NCBI RefSeq assembly: GCF_041260155.1
Contig: NC_091947.1
Location: 1,366,501-1,430,500, forward strand
Reading direction: 5' to 3'
Source: Ptychodera flava
Lineage: Eukaryota; Hemichordata; Enteropneusta; Ptychoderidae
Length of the DNA stretch: 64,000 bases
Each line of letters starts with the position of its first letter. The stretch's first letter is position 1. Positions 46,201 to 55,794 of the stretch are shown in pieces. The translations under genes were made by a program, and so were the position numbers. The notes under the pieces are model-generated. The model worked only from the letters and a program-made list of their open reading frames with translations. It searched no databases and was not told the DNA's origin.

Positions 46201-46903
46201 ATTCTGGAAAAGCAGTTTTTGCCACTTATAACTTGCGTGATTTTTTACAAAAAGGGATATATAGAATTGTTCACTCACTCACGTTCATGCAAGGCTATGC
46301 AAATTTGCATAGCTTAAACAGTAGTTATGCAAATACACACAGCCTGGTGTTGAACGTGAATGAAAATGCCATACCCATCAGAAGATGGTCCCTGCCATAA
46401 TACGTGATGAAAGCGCCAAGCTTGGTGCTTTTTTCCCATGATTCAAAATACAGTGAGTTGATGAAGTCCTAAAATGCAACTTCCACCACTATTTTTGCCG
46501 TTTTTGTAGAAAAAATGTGCGAGTTATTAGTGGCGAAAAATGGCTTTTCCGGAATAAGTGACCCAAAAGCTAACACATACGTAAAATCAGCCTCGATGAC
46601 CTTCCCCTTTAACTCTTCCATGAATGTATATCAACCATGCTGGCATTTGTTATCAAATATGCCGTACAGTGATAAAGTATGCGATGATTCTTCCAGGGGA
46701 AAGAACCAGACATCACCTGTTGCCCTGACAACGCTGATGATCAAGCCACGCTTGATTATATCTGGTATGATTCAAACTCCATGGATTGTCATGAAGTGTT
46801 GGACGTCGTCTCCACTGATGTGCTCAAATCTCTCAAGTGGTGTCCAAATCCAGTTTTCCCTTCAGATCATCTGCTGATGAGAGCCAAGTTCAGCTTCCGG
46901 TAG
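28220..46903 (+). CDS. EEP-family (CCR4/Angel/PDE12-like) nuclease or phosphodiesterase, eight-exon gene
   Basis: Exons: 28220-28278, 29236-29324, 32234-32571, 36792-36968, 37764-37943, 43490-43675, 44053-44133 and 46697-46903. They sum to 1317 nt, 438 residues plus stop, with all phases consistent. The endonuclease/exonuclease/phosphatase fold starts near residue 95. Motifs seen: VVTYNILSD (metal-site Asn), DVICLQEV (catalytic Glu), IDGLSTFYK, VANIHGWYG (His), ILCGDFNQEP (Asp/Asn), TLDYIWYD and FPSDHLLM (catalytic Asp-His). In this family such proteins cut RNA 3' ends (deadenylases, 2',5'-oligoadenylate phosphodiesterase) or hydrolyse phosphoesters. The motif order, especially LDYI and PSDHL, points to the CCR4/Angel/PDE12 branch rather than DNase I or TDP2. 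The N-terminal 95 residues match nothing I know and are not a leucine-rich repeat. No obvious signal peptide or membrane span. Exons 1-2 rest on splice phase and an open frame only; exons 3-8 are secure. Confidence 0.85.
29236..29324 (+). CDS. EEP gene, exon 2
   Basis: Acceptor TTATTTTCAAG, donor GTAAGTGG, 89 nt, phase 2 in and 1 out. Reads LFDPLGKAKVSMWNRDLPWH and on to APF. It joins to exon 3 as a tryptophan codon split T|GG. Exactly this phase is needed on both sides. Confidence 0.55.
31012..31627. mobile_element. 616-bp TIR element in intron 2 of the EEP gene
   Basis: The left end CACAGTAAGTCAGGCTACCC is the inverse of the right end GGGTAGCCTCACTTACTGTG, with about 27 bp of terminal match. 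No transposase inside; the 108-codon ORF at 31287-31613 shows no known motif. Confidence 0.7.
31671..32147 (-). mobile_element. 'AAGGTAG' MITE, copy 4, inverted, carrying a nested MITE
   Basis: On the plus strand it starts TTAGGTAGTTCATGCCTCG and ends CCCGAGGCACATTCTACTTTA. A foreign 146-bp MITE sits at 31774-31919. In intron 2 of the EEP gene, just upstream of exon 3. Confidence 0.7.
31774..31919. mobile_element. 146-bp CAGTGTTCT MITE, nested
   Basis: The ends CAGTGTTCTTTCTAAG and CTTGGAAGAACACT are inverted. The interior carries AGAGTGGTGGC on both strands. Same family as 34333-34477. Confidence 0.65.
32234..32571 (+). CDS. EEP gene, exon 3 (start of catalytic domain)
   Basis: Acceptor GTGGTTTCAG, donor GTACAA, 338 nt. 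Contains FDVVTYNILSDFF and DTDVICLQE, the first two catalytic motifs. Confidence 0.85.
32910..32995. repeat. Near-perfect 30-bp-arm hairpin in EEP intron 3
   Basis: TAGCTCTGCATGGCAGGGCT with its extension GTGTGTTACC is followed, after a loop of about 27 bases, by GGTAACACACAGCCCTGCCA and its extension TGCAGAGCTA. The arms are perfect inverses. It is sense to the EEP gene. It is either a tiny fold-back transposon or a small-RNA-type hairpin. Confidence 0.75.
34294..36072 (+). mobile_element. GTCCCC-ended repeat with internal 170-200 bp monomers
   Basis: AGTCCCCAC at 34294 and its inverse GTGGGGACT at 36064-36072 bound the unit. A second left end (AGTCCCCACAGACACCATCC) lies at 35264, so two copies are fused or one is nested. 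The body repeats 'ATCTCAGAGA-[CT]-GCCTGGAGC', 'TTCAAACTTGGTACAAG' and 'AATATGGCTGC' about eight times. A further right end is at 40500-40583. The ORFs it holds are in-phase artefacts of the repeats. Confidence 0.6.
34333..34477. mobile_element. 145-bp CAGTGTTCT MITE
   Basis: The ends CAGTGTTCTCCCCAG and CTGGGGAGATCACTG are inverted. It has a GAGTGGTGGCCGCCACTC hairpin near its left end. It lies inside the start of the GTCCCC repeat, so it inserted later. Confidence 0.65.
36792..36968 (+). CDS. EEP gene, exon 4
   Basis: Acceptor TTTGTGTCAG, donor GTAAAT, 177 nt, phase 0. Begins VDPDYFIDKIEPLMKSYGF, completing LQEVD, and includes IDGLSTFYK, equivalent to the substrate-site 'x-G-x-A-x-F-Y' loop. 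Confidence 0.85.
37764..37943 (+). CDS. EEP gene, exon 5
   Basis: Acceptor TTTTTCAACAG, donor GTAAAA, 180 nt, phase 0. Contains VVMYTKLRC and VVTVANIHGWYGNYRKMD, the strand with the conserved catalytic histidine. Confidence 0.85.
38600..41520 (-). pseudogene. Degraded transposon-type gene with a PIN-like 'PDTDVYHIG' domain, in EEP intron 5
   Basis: Read on the minus strand the pieces come in order. 41506-40988 is a 172-codon ORF rich in Cys and His (VPCVVCGSD...HLCP). 40918-40605 is a zinc-ribbon-like ORF (FQCTQCKYNLC, CHQHYCEV, ACSICSLPI). 39671-39540 has VHIVFDHPHRHG, PKDIERPKRD. About 39420-39310 has TYSKAYLSGDNKL. 39307-38650 has ILIYSPDTDVYHIGLPLLEA and, in another frame, GCDYILFFRGCGKK. 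I recall the combination 'VH-x-[IV]-FD...PK-x-x-ER-x-RD' plus 'SPDTDVYHIG' from repetitive proteins in cnidarian, mollusc and hemichordate genomes. The Asp pair resembles PIN/FEN-type nucleases. Frameshifts and the inserted repeat at 39960-40604 show it is dead. Confidence 0.55.
39960..40583 (+). mobile_element. Second copy of the GTCCCC-ended repeat (right part)
   Basis: Shares the last 90 bases of the 34-36 kb element (AAGAGGACTGGATCCTCTCC, GTACCCATTAACAAGTGGGG) and the body phrase 'TGATGAAACTTGGCACAGATG'. It inserted into the reverse-strand transposon ORF ending near 40605. The left end is unclear. Confidence 0.55.
43490..43675 (+). CDS. EEP gene, exon 6
   Basis: Acceptor CCTTGGACAG, donor GTGAGT, 186 nt, phase 0. 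Contains YILCGDFNQEPKMPGYKV, the family GDFN motif with the 'x-P-x-x-x-x-Y' follow-up typical of the CCR4/PDE12 branch. Confidence 0.88.
44053..44133 (+). CDS. EEP gene, exon 7
   Basis: Acceptor TTACCTCCAG, donor GTATGT, 81 nt, phase 0. Encodes DINLIDVVPKCFEHSAASIR and SSYKEIM, the variable insert before the last strands. Confidence 0.75.
44534..45420 (-). mobile_element. LINE relic (CR1/L2-like reverse transcriptase), EEP intron 7
   Basis: The frame at 45040-44534 contains KPSLDPDDLKNYRPVSNL, SAYRPHHSTETALLRIVNDL and ILTLLDLSAAFDTLD, the fingers and palm start of a reverse transcriptase. Upstream pieces to about 45420 continue in other frames with stops. Truncated before the catalytic YADD. 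Confidence 0.75.
46697..46903 (+). CDS. EEP gene, exon 8 (C-terminus and stop)
   Basis: Acceptor GATTCTTCCAG, TAG at 46901. Contains ATLDYIWYDS and NPVFPSDHLLMRAKF, the closing catalytic Asp-His. A decayed copy of this exon lies about 1 kb downstream. Confidence 0.88.
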   Translation, partial: GKEPDITCCPDNADDQATLDYIWYDSNSMDCHEVLDVVSTDVLKSLKWCPNPVFPSDHLLMRAKFSFR

Positions 46904-47429
46904 CCTGTTCATCCCTGATTTGCTGTCAACAGGTCCACAATCACCATTAATAACAATGGGTTTGGGCCAAACCATGGCCGCTGTGAAAGGGTTAAAGCAG
47001 TCAAGATTACCACAATACAAGTTGACAATCTTTTATTCTCAGGGTATAAATACACTTCAGAAAGTGGAATATCTTTTTGAGCATGAAATACACAAGTGTA
47101 CATACATTTGGGGTTCATGATTTCGGATGTTTAGAAAGACTATATCACTTGTCATCAAACAGATCTAATGATGTCAAAATTGCTGTCACCTGTAAAGCCC
47201 CTCTTGCTGTAGCTCTTGAATTTTGTTGACCTGAAAAAGGCTTTCTGTTTTCTCTGGTTTTCTTTAAATTCTACAAATTTAAAGGATATAGTCTTTTACT
47301 ACTGAAAAATTGGACAAGTAAATTTAAATTTTAACTGTTATTTTGATTTCCTGCCATTTTTAAAAATTGGTAATATTACAAAGAAAACAAAACATATGAT
47401 GTCCCAGTGGAAAACATTCAGCACTATGC

Positions 47430-47432
<3 letters not shown>

Positions 47433-47462
<30 letters not shown>
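47433..47462. repeat. (AT)n microsatellite
   Basis: About 14 AT dinucleotides, downstream of the EEP gene. Confidence 0.9.
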
Positions 47463-47464
<2 letters not shown>

Positions 47465-47744
47465 TCAACGTACAGTGTTTTTGCTTTATTTGAATAAGGG
47501 CACCATTTTATGTTTGGGCAAATGTTTATTATTTATCTTGCTCAAAATTGCATATGTAGTCCCAGTGGACAGTTTATTATACTTGTATAAACACCCCTCA
47601 ATGAGTACATTCCCACGAACTTGTTTTAGTTTGGAAGTAAAATCACAAAAATAATGCTTAAAAATAGAGCCATTTGGCCTTTAATTTCTACTCAGGTATG
47701 GATAACTGGACTCTTTAAGGGCTGGTCAAAAATGGAGAGTGAAA

Positions 47745-47900
47745 CTTTCCAGCTTTTTAAAAAATGCTCTCTTGACTTGAAAATAAAAAATTCTTGTCAT
47801 GAAGTGTTAGACATCCTCTCTACTGATGTGCTCAAATCTCTGAAGTAGTGTCCAAATCCAGTTTTCCCTTCGTGATCACCTGCTGATGAGAGCCACTGTC
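47745..47900 (+). pseudogene. Decayed duplicate of the EEP gene's last exon
   Basis: Reads NSCHEVLDILSTDVLKSLK, then TAG where the gene has TGG, then CPNPVFPS and another break. At the DNA level the stretch from TGTCATGAAGTG to TGATGAGAGCCA is nearly the same as 46790-46888. The upstream part, with the LDYIW motif, is lost. It is a relic of a tandem duplication, not an alternative exon. Confidence 0.8.
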
Positions 47901-48177
47901 AAAACAGTGGGTATTTATCTTCTGCCTCGCTAAGGTGAAAAAATATATATAACCTTTCTGAAGAAAGCAATGTGTATCTTCAATTTTATTTCACTCAGTA
48001 TTTATCCTTTAGCACATCATACCTGTATAATTTAGATCAGTGGGATGTAAAACCTGATCAGCTAGTAAGTGTCTTGTGGACCACTGTAACAACTTACAAA
48101 ACTGGCAATACAATGTTATATCTGGAAACAAGTTATCATAGTTTCTCCAATGCTGACCATGTAGCACCAGTAATCTT

Positions 48178-48315
48178 TTTTCACCCATGGTGTCTTGACT
48201 GTGGTTCAGTGGTATGCCCTGTCTAGTTTCACCCATGGTGTCATGACTGTGGTTCAGTGGTATGTCCTGTCTAGTTTCACCCATGGTGTTGTGACTGTGG
48301 TTCAGTGGTAGTTTC
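48178..48315. repeat. Short tandem repeat, three units of about 52 bp
   Basis: 'TTTCACCCATGGTGTC' ... 'GGTTCAGTGGTATG-[CT]-CCTGTC' recurs three times. A related phrase is at 50590-50640. The minus-strand ORF across it is an artefact of the repeat. Confidence 0.8.
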
Positions 48316-48689
48316 CCCCACATTCAGACAACGAATGATGGCTTTCCTCATAAGAAGTAGTACCGGTATTTCAAAGTTTATTGGTGTTACTTAAAGATCC
48401 CAGTGACTTTCAATTTTCTTTGCTTAAAAACAGGTGATATTTAGTTCCAAAATTTCAGTTTAATTTAAATGTTATGCTAATACAGTCCTTTAAAATTTCA
48501 GATATTTTCATGGAAAAAAATAAAAGATGCCTCATCATCAAAGACAGAGCAACTATTTTCACTGGATTACTAAATTTTCACAGAATGTTACAACTTGCCA
48601 GGTAAAGAAATGTTTAGTCACTAAGCTTGACAATGAGTATACACCATCAGGTGATCAAGTATGGGTCTTCTAATCCTGATTTTCTAGGT

Positions 48690-50370
48690 GATAAGGTCAG
48701 ATCACACCATTCTAGGTAACAGTGTTGAGGCTTAGTTTGATGGTTTTAGGGTACAAAGTTAGGGATCTGACCTCACCATTGTAGACAGAGTCAAGTTTGA
48801 TGGTTTTAGGGTACAAAGTTAGGGGGTCTAAGCACACCATTCTAGGTAACAGTGTTGAGGCTTAGTTTGATGGTTTTAGGGTACAAAGTTAGGGATCTGA
48901 CCTCACCATTGTAGACAGAGTCAAATTTGATGGTCTTAGGGTACAAAGTTAGGGGGTCTGAGCACACCATTCTAGGTAACAGTGTTGAGGCTTAGTTTGA
49001 TGGTTTTAGGGTACAAAGTTAGGGATCTGACCTCACCATTGTAGACAGAGTCAAGTTTGATGGTTTTAGGGTACAAAGTTAGGGGGTCTGAGCACACCAT
49101 TCTAGGTAACAGTGTTGAGGCTTAGTTTGATGGTTTTAGGGTACAAAGTTAGGGATCTGACCTCACCATTGTAGACAGAGTCAAATTTGATGGTCTTAGG
49201 GTACAAAGTTAGGGGGTCTGAGCACACCATTCTAGGTAACAGTGTTGAGGCTTAGTTTGATGGTTTTAGGGTACAAAGTTAGGGATCTGACCTCACCATT
49301 GTAGACAGAGTCAAATTTGATGGTCTTAGGGTACAAAGTTAGGGGGTCTGAGCACACCATTCTAGGTAACAGTGTTGAGGCTTAGTTTGATGGTTTTAGG
49401 GCACAAAGTTAGGATCTGACCTCACCATTGTAGACAGAGTCAAATTTGATAGTTTTAGGGTACAAAGTTAGGGGGTCTGAGCACACCATTCTAGGTAACA
49501 GTGTTGAGGCTTTATAGTTTGATGGTTTTAGGGTACAAAGTTAGGGATCTGACCTCACCATTGTAGACAGAGTCAAGTTTGATAGTTTTAGGGTACAAAG
49601 TTAGGGGGTCTGAGCACACCATTCTAGGTAACAGTGTTGAGGCTTTATAGTTTGATGGTTTCAGGGTACAAAGTTAGGGATCTGACCTCACCATTGTAGA
49701 CAGAGTCAAGTTTGATAGTTTTAGGGTACAAAGTTAGGGGGTCTGAGCACACCATTCTAGGTAACAGTGTTGAGGCTTAGTTTGATGGTTTTAGGGTACA
49801 AAGTTAGGGATCTGACCTCACCATTGTAGACAGAGTCAAGTTTGATATTTTAGGGTACAAAGTTAGGGGGTCTGAGCACACCATCTTAGGTAACAGTGTT
49901 GAGGCTTAGTTTGATGGTTTTAGGGTACAAAGTTAGGGATCTGACCTCACCATTGTAGACAGAGTCAAGTTTGATGGTCTTAGGGTACAAAGTTAGGGGG
50001 TCTGAGCACACCATTCTAGGTAATGGTGTTGAGGCTTAGTTTGATGGTTTTAGGGTACAAAGTTAGGGATATGACCTCACCATTGTAAACAGAGTCAAAT
50101 TTGATGGTCTTAGGGTACAAAGTTAGGAGGTCTGACCACACCATTCTAGACACAGTCAAACTACAAAGGGGGTCTGACCACACCATTCTAGGCAACAGGA
50201 TGGAGGCATAGTTTAATGGTTTTAGGGTACAAAGTTAGGGGGTCTGACCACACCATTCTAGGTAACAGTGTTGAGGCATAGTTTGATGGCGTTAGAGTAC
50301 AGAGTAAAGGATCTGACCACACCATTGTAGACGATAGAGTCAAGGCAAAGTTTGATCATGTGAGGGTTCA
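48690..50370. repeat. 130-bp satellite array, about 13 units
   Basis: The unit boundary AGGTAACAGTG recurs at 48844, 48974 and 49104, exactly 130 bp apart. Each unit is two 65-bp halves, both ending 'TTTTAGGGTACAAAGTTAGG'. One half has GATCTGACCTCACCATTGTA, the other GGTCTGAGCACACCATTCTA. The central units are almost identical; the units at the right end (after about 50110) are diverged. Confidence 0.92.
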
Positions 50371-52559
50371 AAGTTAGGTATTCTCAAAGTGACTCTGTGG
50401 AGTACAAGTCTGCAGGGAGAATGACAGGGTAGTGGTGTAACTGTTTACTGTCTTTCATGTTTAAAAATTATGTTTGACTCTGCACTTTATGTTTACCAGG
50501 GTTATATGGTTATCTGAAGTATTTAACCAACGTCAGATAGTCACGCCAATCCATCTTATCATTTTAAAAGTAGGAAGGGTAAGCTGTTCACCCCCATGGT
50601 GTCTTGGATATGGTTTGGCCTCTGGAAAGGATTTAAGGAGGGTTACACTAAATGGCAGCTATTTGAAGGTATGAACTTTGCAGCTTCAAATTATGTTGTA
50701 GAGGGATGAATTGGAGTCTGACCAAGCTCTATAGGGTACATGCAATATTCCTTCTGGAAGGCAAAAAAAATATAAATATTCATGACCCTGCAAAATATTG
50801 AGAAAGGTGTGATGACAGGGTTGTTCCTTATCCCATAAGAATCCACACAGAGGTATATAAAACCAAGGCAAAACAAATATTTTAGGATTGTGTTAGTGAG
50901 GGGGATGGGGGGGGGGGGTGCTAGAATGTACACGCTGGGACAAGCAGACTGTCATTTACCATAGTTTCACATTCTAGCTTCCTCTGTCACCACCATCCTC
51001 CCAAACCACAATTCTGAAATAACTGTAATCAAAGTAATTTCGCACAAGACAAACAAGAATTTACAAATTTACAGCCTGCTTCAAGGAGAATATAACTGCA
51101 TTGTGTTTTATTTCTTGAACTTGATTTTCTGTATTCATGAAACTTGTCTTACACTGTTGATTGTTTGCATATTTCTAATGTATTTTACTTTTCCTTTGAT
51201 ATTCATGAAATATTCTGACTCATATTGAGTAAAAGTTATCTTATTCTAAAAATTTCTATGATATTTAAAAAAATTGTAAAAATATTAAAAATTGCAAATT
51301 GTACAAATCAATATTGAAAGTTCTCTTTAGAAATTTATTGTATGCTGTGAATTTAGACTTCAATGTATCGTCACTGATTGCAAATTTTAGACGTCAGTTT
51401 GTACATGTGAGTAATACTTAAAGTGTTCCATGTTTTGTACTTTTGTACTACAGGTTGGGTTGACAAGTGACTTGTACAAAATCAAACAAAACCTTGGCCT
51501 GATCAACAGGCTTTGTAGAGAAAGTTTTCATGAAATGAAATCAAGGTGTGTACGGAGTTTGTTTCCATAGCAATAGATGGTTTTGTATCAACATTTCTCA
51601 AGGTTTATGTGTACGCATTGCACTATAGATTTCAAAAGCGTGAGTGCAAGTTTGACATCAGTACAGATCATTATATTATAAAGGGACATAAACTGTAACT
51701 TGTGGCAAGTTTTCAGTTTCTACTTCTATATATCAACTACAATGTCTGACCCTAATCCGTTTGTCATGCTGAAATTTCGAGTATTCTTTTTGTCAACACA
51801 GCTTGTATGTGTGTAGTGATCATTGTTTATTGTTTACAATTGAATTCTAGTCTGGACTTGAATAACAATGTAGACTATACTCATGTAGGTTGTGTTGATA
51901 TGCTAGGGATTGAATGCAGAAAGTGTCGGGAAACCGAAAAACAAAAGTTCTGAAAAAATAGCCAAAAGATACAGCTTATAGAGCTTTAAAATATCAGCAT
52001 TTTGAAATTGGTATGACCTAATGTAAGAATTTTTTTTCCATGATGTACATCAGTACTTAATATTAACTGTTGCGATTTGTAGATCTCATTTTGGGTACTT
52101 GCAATAGGCTTTAAAGTGAGGGGGTGGTCAGAACTGTGCTTAAAGTTGTATAAGACCCATTGAACCAAAGTAAACTCTGATAAGAAATTAAAGTTAAGGG
52201 GTCATCGGAACTGCAGGTGTACGACTTTCTTATTTACAAACAATGTATTTCATTCACTTTATGTCAACATAGCTGCAACATTTAAATTTTATGATGTACA
52301 TTATGACACCCATGTTTCACTTTCTATCAATTTTCAACGTACATAGGATACAAGTTGCTAATTTGTATCCAACGGTTAATCAATCCCCTTTCTCCCAAGT
52401 TGTATTTATTTCTATGCCAGGTAGAAAGAGCATTAAATTTGTTGTTCAGTACAATAAGAGACTCATCTTTTTTTTTCATTCCCTGGAAATGTAAAAACGA
52501 AACGTACAGCTGCATTTTGGTCAAAAATCATTTTCTAAAAATTAACTATTCTGATTGCA
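50371..52559. other. Gene-poor stretch right of the satellite
   Basis: Apart from the weak exon-like segment at 51454 I see no feature. Facing ORFs near 50690-50930 are artefacts. Confidence 0.4.
51454..51545 (+). CDS. Exon-like segment, unassigned
   Basis: Acceptor TTGTACTACAG, donor GTGTGTAC, 92 nt open as VGLTSDLYKIKQNLGLINRL and on to MKSR. No partner exon found on the plus strand nearby. It may be a chance open segment or an alternative 3' exon. Confidence 0.25.
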
Positions 52560-52905
52560 TTGAAACTCGGTATGCATGTACCTAGAGGCATACTTAGCTG
52601 AGTGTCTTCAAATTGTGGTGAAATTTTGGTTTGTAGTTTTGGGGCAATTTTCCCCATTTTTGGTCAAAAAATCATTTTCTCTGAAAGCGCTCGTCCAGTT
52701 GCTTTGAAACTTGGTATACATGTTCCCAGAGGTAAACTTAGTTAAGTATACTCACTCTGGCCAGTCACATGACATCAAAAGAAATGTGAGCCCAGTGTCA
52801 TTGTGAGGGTATTTTTACTGAATGACATGCATAAATTAATGGATACAGCCTGCGTCTTACAGCCACTGTTCTCAGACTTAAAACAAGTCGGCATACTGTA
52901 TGACC

Positions 52906-53080
52906 TCACTTGCACTCATAAAAAATTACTTCCTCTGCCTCCGCCCTGTTCTGGATGTCATATCTCATGAATAATTCATCGCAATACAATCCATGGAACT
53001 CAGCACAGTCCCTGGTTATGTCTTGGACACTTACAGTTATGCCTGCAGCATTCCCAGGGCCCACCCCAGTATGTGCGAGA
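52906..53080 (-). CDS. Exon-like ORF, weak
   Basis: After CTCAACTTAG the minus strand reads LLAHTGVGPGNAAGITV and on to RAEAEEVIFYECK-stop. A GTAAGTGTCC donor lies inside it. No family recognised, and it sits in a repeat-rich stretch. Confidence 0.22.
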
Positions 53081-53929
53081 AGGAAGCTAAGTTGAGAACT
53101 TTGCCGTGTGTGAGAGTTCTTAGCCACCCCAAACATAAAAAATACCGTCAAGGACACTATGTGCTCCCATTTGGTTTGAATTGGTCCATTCAAGAAATAT
53201 TTAAACCAGGAAAAACAAGAATGACAAAAGCAAATAAGGTATCCAACTTAGGTACTGGAGGTCATCTTTAGGAACATGCATATCAACTTCTATAGCAATG
53301 GGACAAGCAGATCCTAAATACATAAGCAAATGTCAACAACAAAAAACAGAGAAGGCTTGATAAAAAGAAAAGGTGGGAGTGGGCAAAAAATGCACAAGGG
53401 ATCTGGTAAAAAAGTAATGCTACATCATCAATCTTCTAGACCCTACCCCCTCCTGAATATCAAATGTTCCACCCCTTGGTATTACATAAGACCAAATGAC
53501 AGGAAGTACATTTACAACCTTGGAGATTTTTTAATTAATGTCATGAGTGTTATCATTATAATGTAAACAGCACTTAAGGTAGTTACAGATAGTGAAATGC
53601 CTTCAACTGTGGGCAGTGATTACAACATCTGAAATTATCCTGGATCCAAATTTCTCATCAGTTCTTGTATGTCTTACATAGAAAAGTTGCAAAAATTGGT
53701 CCAAAATGAAAAAAAAATCACCTCAGCTTTGTTTTCTGGATCAAATTTTCCTACAAATTGATACCAAATATGACAAAATTATGTTCACAGCCTTCAAAAT
53801 TGTCTCACAACATATCCTGGGTTGGTGTAGGTCATTTAAGGTCACAAACTGAGAAAATTACCTAAAATATACGAATTTTGGGGTTTCCCAACACTTTGAG
53901 CAGAAAATTTATCTAATAACATCTTTCAG

Positions 53930-53998
53930 GACTTTATACCAAATTACAAAGCTATCAAACAAGGGACTTTATACCAAATTACAAAGCTATCAAACAAG
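53930..53998. repeat. Direct 35-bp duplication
   Basis: GGACTTTATACCAAATTACA and its continuation to AACAAG occur twice, adjacent. Confidence 0.8.
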
Positions 53999-54635
53999 TA
54001 ATTTTGAGATAAAGTTTTCTTGACCAAAAATGACAATATTGTCTTAAAAATACAAATTTTTATATTTCAGGACAATTTCCACACATCTAACTATTGTCAT
54101 CTCTGTACGTCTGTGTACCAAATATGAAAGCTGTCTGTCCAGGGGTTTTAAAAAGGAAATACTGTTTAAGATTTTTTGACCAAAAATGACAAAATTGCTC
54201 CAAAATAGTAATTTTCCTAATTTTGTCATAATTTCAACAAATTAGAAGAGTAACACCCTTGCAAAGAGACAACCCAAATTTGAGAGCGATTGGGCTGGCG
54301 GTTTCAGAGAAGAAGAATTTTTACTGAAAATGAGAAAAATCACAAAAAAATTCAGCAAAAATACAAAATTAAGGATATCTTCACAATATTCATAAAACTG
54401 TATAAGGTTCACCTAAGGTACTTGCAGATAAATTTTCAAAGCAATCAAAAAAGCGGTTCTTGAGTTATTTATTCTTAACCATTTTCACATTTTGTAAGCT
54501 CATTTGCATAATTTTGGCAATGCAGACTTCATTTGAACAAAATGCCATCTATAGCCCAGGATGCATCAACACACCAAATACCAAGCTGAAACGTGCAGCG
54601 GTTTGTGTGTTTTTGATGTTGACAGACATACTGTA

Positions 54636-54678
54636 CGTACATACATACATACATACATACATACATACATACACACAT
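54636..54678. repeat. (CATA)n microsatellite
   Basis: About ten CATA tetramers at the end of the 52.6-54.7 kb repeat region. Confidence 0.9.
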
Positions 54679-54865
54679 ACATGCAGACACCATCGACTTC
54701 AGCCTATACGATAAACTCACATTGGTATAACCAAATGTGAGCTAAAAAAACTCTGCTGGAGCACACAAAGTTCCCAAAATGGCCAGATTTTCCCTTTTTT
54801 TTTTTTCGAAATTGAAATAAGGAAACTTGCTTTGAAGAATTAGGTTATATTCAAGCATATAAGAG

Positions 54866-55390
54866 AGCCATCATTATTTATGGCCTAGGGGGTCTGAGGA
54901 ATGTGAGGGGGAGTCGCACAAAAAATTGAAAACTTCAAGGGAGGGTTGCTCAAAATGTGGAGAGGAAGAAGGGGGCGGGGTTACTCAATGTTTGGTGCAA
55001 AATAAATTGAACACCTCTCAAATTGTACCATTGCACACATCAATTTCTCAAAATTTTCAATGCGAGAGTGGAACACCCCCTCTCGTGCTCTCCCCCTTGG
55101 GGTGTTCTAACAGTTTTACTTAGTAAAAACAAATTGAAAACACCTCTCAGATTGCACACCAGACTGCACCATTACACACCCCCAATTTCTCAAAATTTTC
55201 GACACGAGAGAGGGGACACCTCTCATGCTCTCCCCCTTGGGTTGTTCTAGTAGTTTTACTTAGTAAAAAACAAATTAAAAACACCTCAGATTGCACCAGA
55301 GTGCACACACATCAATTTCTCAAAATTTTCCACGCAGGATAGGATCCGAGGCACCCCCTGACACTTCCTTCTCAGCCTCTCTTGTTTTCC
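54866..55390. mobile_element. One-ended relative of the 24-kb TIR element
   Basis: Starts AGAGAGCCATCATTATTTAT and continues with a G-rich block and 'GTTACTCAATG', like the 24261-25500 element. The right terminal repeat is missing. Two internal 120-bp stretches ('CACCTCTCA...CTCAAAATTTTC...GGTGTTCTA') are in tandem. Confidence 0.55.
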
Positions 55391-55794
55391 TCATTTACTT
55401 TCAAATTCTGCCAAGTCAGATATCCTAGTCAAAACTAAGGCTGTCATTATACCTATCCAAATTAAATAATATATAGTGGTTATAGCGTGAGCTTTATATC
55501 TTTGGACAAATCTTCGGTCACAAAATGATAGCAAAAGCGTCCAAGAAGCAAGATTAATGTATGTGGTGTGATATTAACATGTTATTTGTCGACAGTCAGT
55601 CGGATCATGGACCCTCGAGAAATGTTCACATACAATCGCAATATTGCACATTTGATGTTCACATTTCATGTACACGCATGTACTAGTTGGATTGTCTTAC
55701 ATGACTTGGGCAGGTTTATCAGGGGTGTTCAATCATGTAAAATCTGACTCTCCCCAATACCCCTATCTAAAATGTGACCTTTCCCTATTCCAAT

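Larger units (their letters stand above)
46904..48177. other. 3' flank of the EEP gene
   Basis: Holds the 3' UTR, an (AT)n tract and the decayed exon copy. AT-rich and otherwise unannotatable. Confidence 0.5.
52560..54715. repeat. Diverged long repeat ending in (CATA)n
   Basis: Irregular repeats of 'CCAAAAATGACAAAATTG', 'AAACTTGGTATACATGT' and similar phrases at 100-200 bp spacing, closed by a CATA tract and a short tail. A related but shorter tract ends at 17177. A microsatellite tail suggests a retroposed element. No protein motif seen. Confidence 0.45.

Noticed and set aside
48009..48323. ORF with repeated LNHSHDTMGETRQ
   Set aside because: In-frame reading of a 52-bp tandem repeat.
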